Below are positions 12,229-16,126 of a stretch of 16,126 nucleotides of DNA, in pieces. The stretch covers positions 1 through 16,126 of the forward strand of contig CABRGT010000044.1 in the NCBI GenBank assembly GCA_902470475.1. The letters run 5' to 3'. The stretch comes from an uncultured Porphyromonadaceae bacterium (GTDB taxonomy: Bacteria > Bacteroidota > Bacteroidia > Bacteroidales > Muribaculaceae). Position 1 is the stretch's first letter. Every line of letters starts with the position of its first letter. Below the pieces are notes generated by a model, which was not told where the DNA came from, did no database searches, and worked only from the letters and a program-made list of their open reading frames with translations. The translations under genes and the position numbers were made by a program.

Positions 12229-14619
12229 ATGAACTACCTTAAAAAAAGTGCGATACTCCTTGCAGCCGTCCTGAGTCTCGGCGGCACCGCACAGGCCGAA
12301 GCCCCGGCCGGATACTACACCGGGTGCGAGGGCAAAAGCGGCCAGACACTGCTGTCGGCCCTGCACTCCGTAGTAGGCAATCCCAAGGTGCTCAGCTACA
12401 GCGGTCTGTGGACACTGTACAAGACATCTGACACGCGCGACAACGGATATATATGGGACATGTACTCGACGAGCCAGTACACATATAAAAATGATCAGTG
12501 CGGCTCGTACAGCGGAGTGGGCAGCTGCTACAACCGCGAGCATTCGTTTCCCAAAAGCTGGTTCAACGACCAGTCGCCCATGGTGTCGGACGCCTATCAT
12601 ATCTACCCGACAGACGGCGCCGTCAACGGGCAGCGCAGCAACTATCCCTTCGGCGAATGCTCCGGCGGCACGAGCCTGCGCGCAAACGGCAGCGTGAAAC
12701 CGCTGGGCCGACTCGGCACATCCACTTTCCCGGGATATTCGGGCAAAGTATTTGAACCGGACGACGAATACAAGGGCGACTTCGCCCGCTCATACTTCTA
12801 TATGGCGGCCGCCTACTATTCGAGAATCAGCTCATGGAGCAGTCCCATGCTTGCCGGCAACAGCTATCCGGCTTTCTCGTCGTGGGCGATCAACCTCCTG
12901 CTCAAGTGGCACAGACAGGACCCGGTGAGCGACAAGGAAATCAAGCGCAACGACGCCGTGGCCCGCAACCAGTCGAACCGCAATCCGTTCATCGACCATC
13001 CTGAACTGGCCGAATACATCTGGGGCGACAAAGTCGGCTCGGGCTGGACACCCGGAGGCGTAGCGCAACCGCAGCTCAACCAGCCGGTGGACGGCTCGAC
13101 CGTGGATCTGGGCACCACCGTGGCGGGGTATCCGCGCACGGCAACGGTAAGCGTGCGCGGCGAGGCACTTGAAGGCAATGTCACGCTGAGCACAGACAAC
13201 CCGACATTCAGCGTAGCGCCCGCTACAGTCACCAAGGCCGCAGCCGAAAGCGGCACATCGGTCACCGTGACCTACAATCCGACAACAGCGGGAAGCCACA
13301 CCGCCACGCTGACAGTGCGCTGCGGCGACCTCACGTCGCGCGTCAGCCTGCGCGGGTCGGCCATCAGCTCGCTGCCCGCGGGCCCCGTCACCACGTACGA
13401 CGACTGCTCGTTCGTGGCCACATGGAGCAACGTGGGCGATGCCGACGCCAACGGGCAGTACACACTGACCGTGTGCCGCGACGGCGAAGCGCTCGACGGC
13501 TACCCGATGTCGGTGGATGCGGCCGATGAAGAATTTCTGGTAGAAGACCTGCTGCCGCTGACCGAATACACCTACACGATCAGCTCGCAGCGCCTGCGTT
13601 CGGACGAAGTGACTGTAACGACCCTGGCACCACAGCCACGCGTCACATTCCTGTTCGACGGCGAGCTTTACTTCACCGCCGAGCCGGGAGAACCGTCCGA
13701 AGCAGCCGAACTGCTCGTATTCATCGAGAACATAGAGCAGGCACTGAAAGTAGAGGTAGCCGAACCGTTCGAACTCTCGACCGACAAGTCGGCATGGAGC
13801 CGCACGATCAGCCTCGATCCGGAGGAAGACCGCCTGTACCTGCGCCTGAATTCGGCAAACGCGGGCCGGTTCCACACCTCGATCGTGGCCACCGCGGGCG
13901 ACTACCGCAACGATGACGCCGAAGCCGAAGGCACCGTGGCTGCCGCCCTGGCATTCCACGAAGATTTCGAGCCGGTAGACAAGAACGTATCGTCGTACAA
14001 TCCGCCGACCTATCAGGGCACCGCATGCCTGTGGAACATGAGCGACGCCGGAATATGGCCCGCCGACAAGGCATACCAGGGCGACCAGGCCGTGCGCATG
14101 GGCCGCACAGCCGCATCCGTGATCACCGCCATAGAGGATCACCGCGGCGGCATAGGCACAGTGAGCATCTGGACCGCCATATACAACAATGACGGCAACT
14201 CGGCCTACGAACTCGAATACTCGACCGACGGAGGCGAGACCTGGCAGAGCGCCGGCACCGGAAACGTAACATCATCGACCTATACCGAACAGACATTCAC
14301 CATAAACGTGGCAGAGGACGCACGCCTGCGTGTGCGGCAGACCTCGGGCAAACGCTTCATGCTCGACGAGATCAGCGCCACACGGTACTCGAACCTCGTG
14401 CCAGACGCAGTGGCGGACTATCATCGCTGGGACGCTTTCAGCCGCGACGGAAAGCTCGTGGTGGAAGCTGCCGAAGCTGTCGCAGCCACCGTCTACAGCC
14501 TGGACGGGACGACAGTGTTCGCCGCCAGGATCCCGGCCGGCGAGACAGTGCTGGACCTGGCGCCCGGCCTCTATGTAGTGTCGGTCGATGACTTCGCGCG
14601 CCGCGTGCTGGTCAAATGA
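12229..14619 (+). CDS. Secreted endonuclease I-family nuclease with Ig-like domains and sorting-type C-terminus
   Basis: 796 residues. A signal peptide (1 to about 23, cleavage after TAQA) exports it. Residues 27-265 are an endonuclease I domain (EndA/Vvn type, beta-beta-alpha metal fold): CYNREHSFPKSW (100-111) with His105, DAYHIYPTDGAVNGQRSN (121-138) with Asn133, EPDDEYKGDFARSYFYM (176-192) and NPFIDHPELAEYIW (252-265). Such enzymes cut DNA and RNA with little specificity, outside the cytosol. Then follow an Ig-like region (about 280-380, DLGTTVAG and TLTVRCG strands), an FN3-like region (about 385-467), a beta region (470-570), a choice-of-anchor or jelly-roll-like region with DFEPVD and YSTDGGETW (577-720), and a tail (733-796: GKLVVEA, VYSLDG, LAPGLYVVSV, RRVLVK) like a type A type IX secretion sorting domain. 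It is monocistronic, with its own promoter. Nutrient scavenging is a plausible role. Confidence 0.92.
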   Translation: MNYLKKSAILLAAVLSLGGTAQAEAPAGYYTGCEGKSGQTLLSALHSVVGNPKVLSYSGLWTLYKTSDTRDNGYIWDMYSTSQYTYKNDQCGSYSGVGSCYNREHSFPKSWFNDQSPMVSDAYHIYPTDGAVNGQRSNYPFGECSGGTSLRANGSVKPLGRLGTSTFPGYSGKVFEPDDEYKGDFARSYFYMAAAYYSRISSWSSPMLAGNSYPAFSSWAINLLLKWHRQDPVSDKEIKRNDAVARNQSNRNPFIDHPELAEYIWGDKVGSGWTPGGVAQPQLNQPVDGSTVDLGTTVAGYPRTATVSVRGEALEGNVTLSTDNPTFSVAPATVTKAAAESGTSVTVTYNPTTAGSHTATLTVRCGDLTSRVSLRGSAISSLPAGPVTTYDDCSFVATWSNVGDADANGQYTLTVCRDGEALDGYPMSVDAADEEFLVEDLLPLTEYTYTISSQRLRSDEVTVTTLAPQPRVTFLFDGELYFTAEPGEPSEAAELLVFIENIEQALKVEVAEPFELSTDKSAWSRTISLDPEEDRLYLRLNSANAGRFHTSIVATAGDYRNDDAEAEGTVAAALAFHEDFEPVDKNVSSYNPPTYQGTACLWNMSDAGIWPADKAYQGDQAVRMGRTAASVITAIEDHRGGIGTVSIWTAIYNNDGNSAYELEYSTDGGETWQSAGTGNVTSSTYTEQTFTINVAEDARLRVRQTSGKRFMLDEISATRYSNLVPDAVADYHRWDAFSRDGKLVVEAAEAVAATVYSLDGTTVFAARIPAGETVLDLAPGLYVVSVDDFARRVLVK

Positions 14620-14673
14620 CCTGAACCCGGCAAAAAAAGAAATTTCAGATCACATAAGTGAATCATAGGTAGG

Positions 14674-14709
14674 AACGCGGCCGCTCGTGAGAGTAGCCGC
14701 GTTTATTTT
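14674..14709 (+). terminator. Terminator-like hairpin after the nuclease gene
   Basis: AACGCGGC (14674-14681) and GCCGCGTT (14696-14703) form a perfect 8-bp stem around a 14-nt loop that can itself fold (CTC/GAG). TTTATTTTC follows from 14702. It lies 55 bp after the stop, so it probably ends the nuclease mRNA. Confidence 0.7.
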
Positions 14710-14800
14710 CCGCGGGGATGGGCCACTGATACGCGCGTAAAAATCGACTCACGCAACCGTCCACAAAATTAAATGCGGGCGCGCTGCGCGATAATCGCAT

Positions 14801-14817
14801 TAAATTTGCTACCTTTG
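14801..14817 (+). promoter_or_regulatory. Two adjacent -7 elements before the methyltransferase gene
   Basis: TAAATTTG (14801-14808) and TACCTTTG (14810-14817) both match TAnnTTTG; the second is followed by CAG as at other promoters here. Neither has TTG about 20 bp upstream. The -33 region is instead occupied by nested inverted repeats: AATGCG/CGCATT (14772-14777, 14796-14801) around CGCG-CTG-CGCG (14780-14790). The leader would be about 25-35 nt. Confidence 0.5.
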
Positions 14818-14849
14818 CAGCGTAATTAAGAAAGCGAAAATCGACAGAT

Positions 14850-16126
14850 ATGGAGAATCAGTTTGAAATGGTGGCCAAGACATTTGCCGGACTTGAAGGC
14901 GTGCTGGCCGAGGAACTCCGGGCACTCGGAGCCGTCAATGTGTTGCCCGGCAGGCGCATGGTGTCGTTCGAAGGCGACCTCGCCACGCTATACAAGGCGA
15001 ATCTATCATGTCGCACGGCATTGCGCATCCTCAAGCCGTTCTATAAATTCAAGGCCCGCGATCCGGAGCGTCTGTACGAGATGGTGAAGGAATTCGACTG
15101 GGGTTCGATGCTGTCGATCGACAAGACATTCGCCATCGACACGGTGGCCAACAGCGACGAGTTCAGCCATTCGCGGTTTGTGACATATAAGGTCAAGGAT
15201 GCGATAGTAGACTGGTTCAAGGACCGCTACGGCGAGGACAAGCGGCCCGGCGTGCGGCTGACGGACGCCGACGTAATGATCAATGTCCATATCAACGGCA
15301 CTGACGTGACCCTGTCGCTCGACTCATCGGGCGAGTCGCTGCACAAGCGCGGCTACCGCGTGGCACAGACCGAAGCGCCGATCAACGAAGTGCTGGCCGC
15401 AGGCATAATCCTCATGAGCGGCTGGCGCGGCGACTGCCCGCTGGTGGATCCGATGTGCGGTTCGGGCACATTCCTGATCGAAGCCGCCCTGATAGCGGCC
15501 AACATCAATCCGGGCATCTACCGCCGCGGATTCGCCTTCGAACGCTGGAAGGACTTCGACGCCGACCTGTTCGACCGCCTCTACAACGACGACAGCGGGG
15601 AGCGCGAGGTGAAATTCAAGATATACGGGGCCGACATATCGCCCAAAGCCGTAAAGATCGCCACCGAGAATATCAAAAGCGCGGGCGTGGGCAAGTACAT
15701 CGACCTGCAGTGCCGCGCCATATCCACATGGACCGAGGCTCCGCAGCCGGCCGGCGTGCTGGTGACCAACCCACCCTACGGCGAGCGCATCAGCGCCCCT
15801 GACATGGACGCACTGTACCAGACCATCGGCTCCAAGCTGAAGCATGTGTTCACGGGCTACCACGCCTGGATCATCGGCTACCGCGACGAATTCTTCGCGC
15901 GCATCGGCCTGGCCCCCAGCCAGAAGATACCGCTCTACAACGGCGCGCTCGAATGCTCGCTCCGCGAATATGTCATCTTCGAGGGCGACCGCAAGGGCTT
16001 CGTCCGCGCAGGCGGCAAGATCGGCCACGGTCCGGCTGAACGCCCGGCCTCGGACCGCCGCACCGACCGCCGCACCAGCGCCCTCGACCCCGGCTCCACC
16101 ATGAAGGTCGAAGAGCTGATGAGCGA
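14850..16126 (+). CDS. THUMP-domain class I RNA methyltransferase (5' part; runs off the window)
   Basis: 425 codons are visible from ATG 14850; the stop lies beyond 16126. N-terminal ferredoxin-like and THUMP part (about 1-165: MVAKTFAGLEGVLAEEL opening, SLDSSGESLHKRGYR at 157-170), then TEAPINEVLAAGIILMSGW and a Rossmann methyltransferase domain with the SAM loop DPMCGSGTFLIEAA (200-213), YGADISPKAVKIATEN (259-274) and the catalytic NPPYGER (307-313). This is the UPF0020/RlmL-N-like family, which methylates the N2 of guanine in 23S rRNA (RlmL m2G2445) or tRNA (Trm14/TrmN type). It lacks the second RlmK-like domain within the visible part, and the Arg/Asp-rich tail from about 380 is probably disordered. 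The exact RNA target is not decidable. The start is supported by the promoter 30-50 bp upstream and by family alignment from residue 8. Confidence 0.92.
   Translation, partial: MENQFEMVAKTFAGLEGVLAEELRALGAVNVLPGRRMVSFEGDLATLYKANLSCRTALRILKPFYKFKARDPERLYEMVKEFDWGSMLSIDKTFAIDTVANSDEFSHSRFVTYKVKDAIVDWFKDRYGEDKRPGVRLTDADVMINVHINGTDVTLSLDSSGESLHKRGYRVAQTEAPINEVLAAGIILMSGWRGDCPLVDPMCGSGTFLIEAALIAANINPGIYRRGFAFERWKDFDADLFDRLYNDDSGEREVKFKIYGADISPKAVKIATENIKSAGVGKYIDLQCRAISTWTEAPQPAGVLVTNPPYGERISAPDMDALYQTIGSKLKHVFTGYHAWIIGYRDEFFARIGLAPSQKIPLYNGALECSLREYVIFEGDRKGFVRAGGKIGHGPAERPASDRRTDRRTSALDPGSTMKVEELMS

Noticed and set aside
12832..14142. 436-codon minus-strand frame opposite the nuclease gene
   Set aside because: It is a shadow on the opposite strand with abnormal Arg, Gly and Val content and no domain.

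Overview
The window looks like chromosomal DNA of a GC-rich member of the Bacteroidales. The evidence is the promoter type (TAnnTTTG with an upstream TTG about 20 bp away, found before most transcription units), weak Shine-Dalgarno sequences, lipoprotein signals ending in Cys (one followed by an acidic surface-export-like stretch), a DUF4491 protein, and a secreted nuclease with a sorting-domain-like C-terminus. Assignment to Muribaculaceae is a guess from gene style and GC content.

Layout. 1-222 is the 3' end of a class I dihydroorotase gene. 223-1417 has no convincing gene: it is a mosaic of GC-rich direct repeats and hairpins (241-840), then an AT-rich, almost G-free stretch (about 843-1260) behind a consensus-like promoter, closed by a second copy of the repeat that opened the gap. 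On the minus strand, 4164-1418 holds glgB (branching enzyme) translationally coupled to a DUF2461 gene. A divergent promoter at 4314 drives a small lipoprotein with a lipocalin-like pattern.

4932-11901 is one dense plus-strand run of eleven genes, mostly joined by 1-11 nt overlaps, behind one clear promoter at 4883-4913: a KdsD/GutQ-like SIS isomerase, a degenerate PfkB-family protein, ribH, an unidentified lipoprotein, a SUI1/YciH protein, a TM1586-type nitroreductase, ribonuclease Z, tadA, lpxB, a low-molecular-weight protein tyrosine phosphatase and a DUF4491 membrane protein. It mixes envelope sugar and lipid A synthesis (SIS isomerase, lpxB), flavin supply (ribH, with a likely FMN enzyme downstream), tRNA processing and modification (rnz, tadA) and unknowns. 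It ends at a 20-bp-stem bidirectional terminator shared with a minus-strand tRNA-Cys(GCA).

The tRNA and a large secreted endonuclease I-family protein (12229-14619) are transcribed divergently from promoters placed symmetrically around an A/T-rich inverted repeat. After a terminator-like hairpin, a THUMP-type class I RNA methyltransferase gene starts at 14850 and runs off the right edge. No transposase, integrase, CRISPR array, phage gene or recognisable defence system was seen. The least explained material is the 223-1417 gap, the degenerate PfkB protein beside the SIS isomerase, and the two unidentified lipoproteins.
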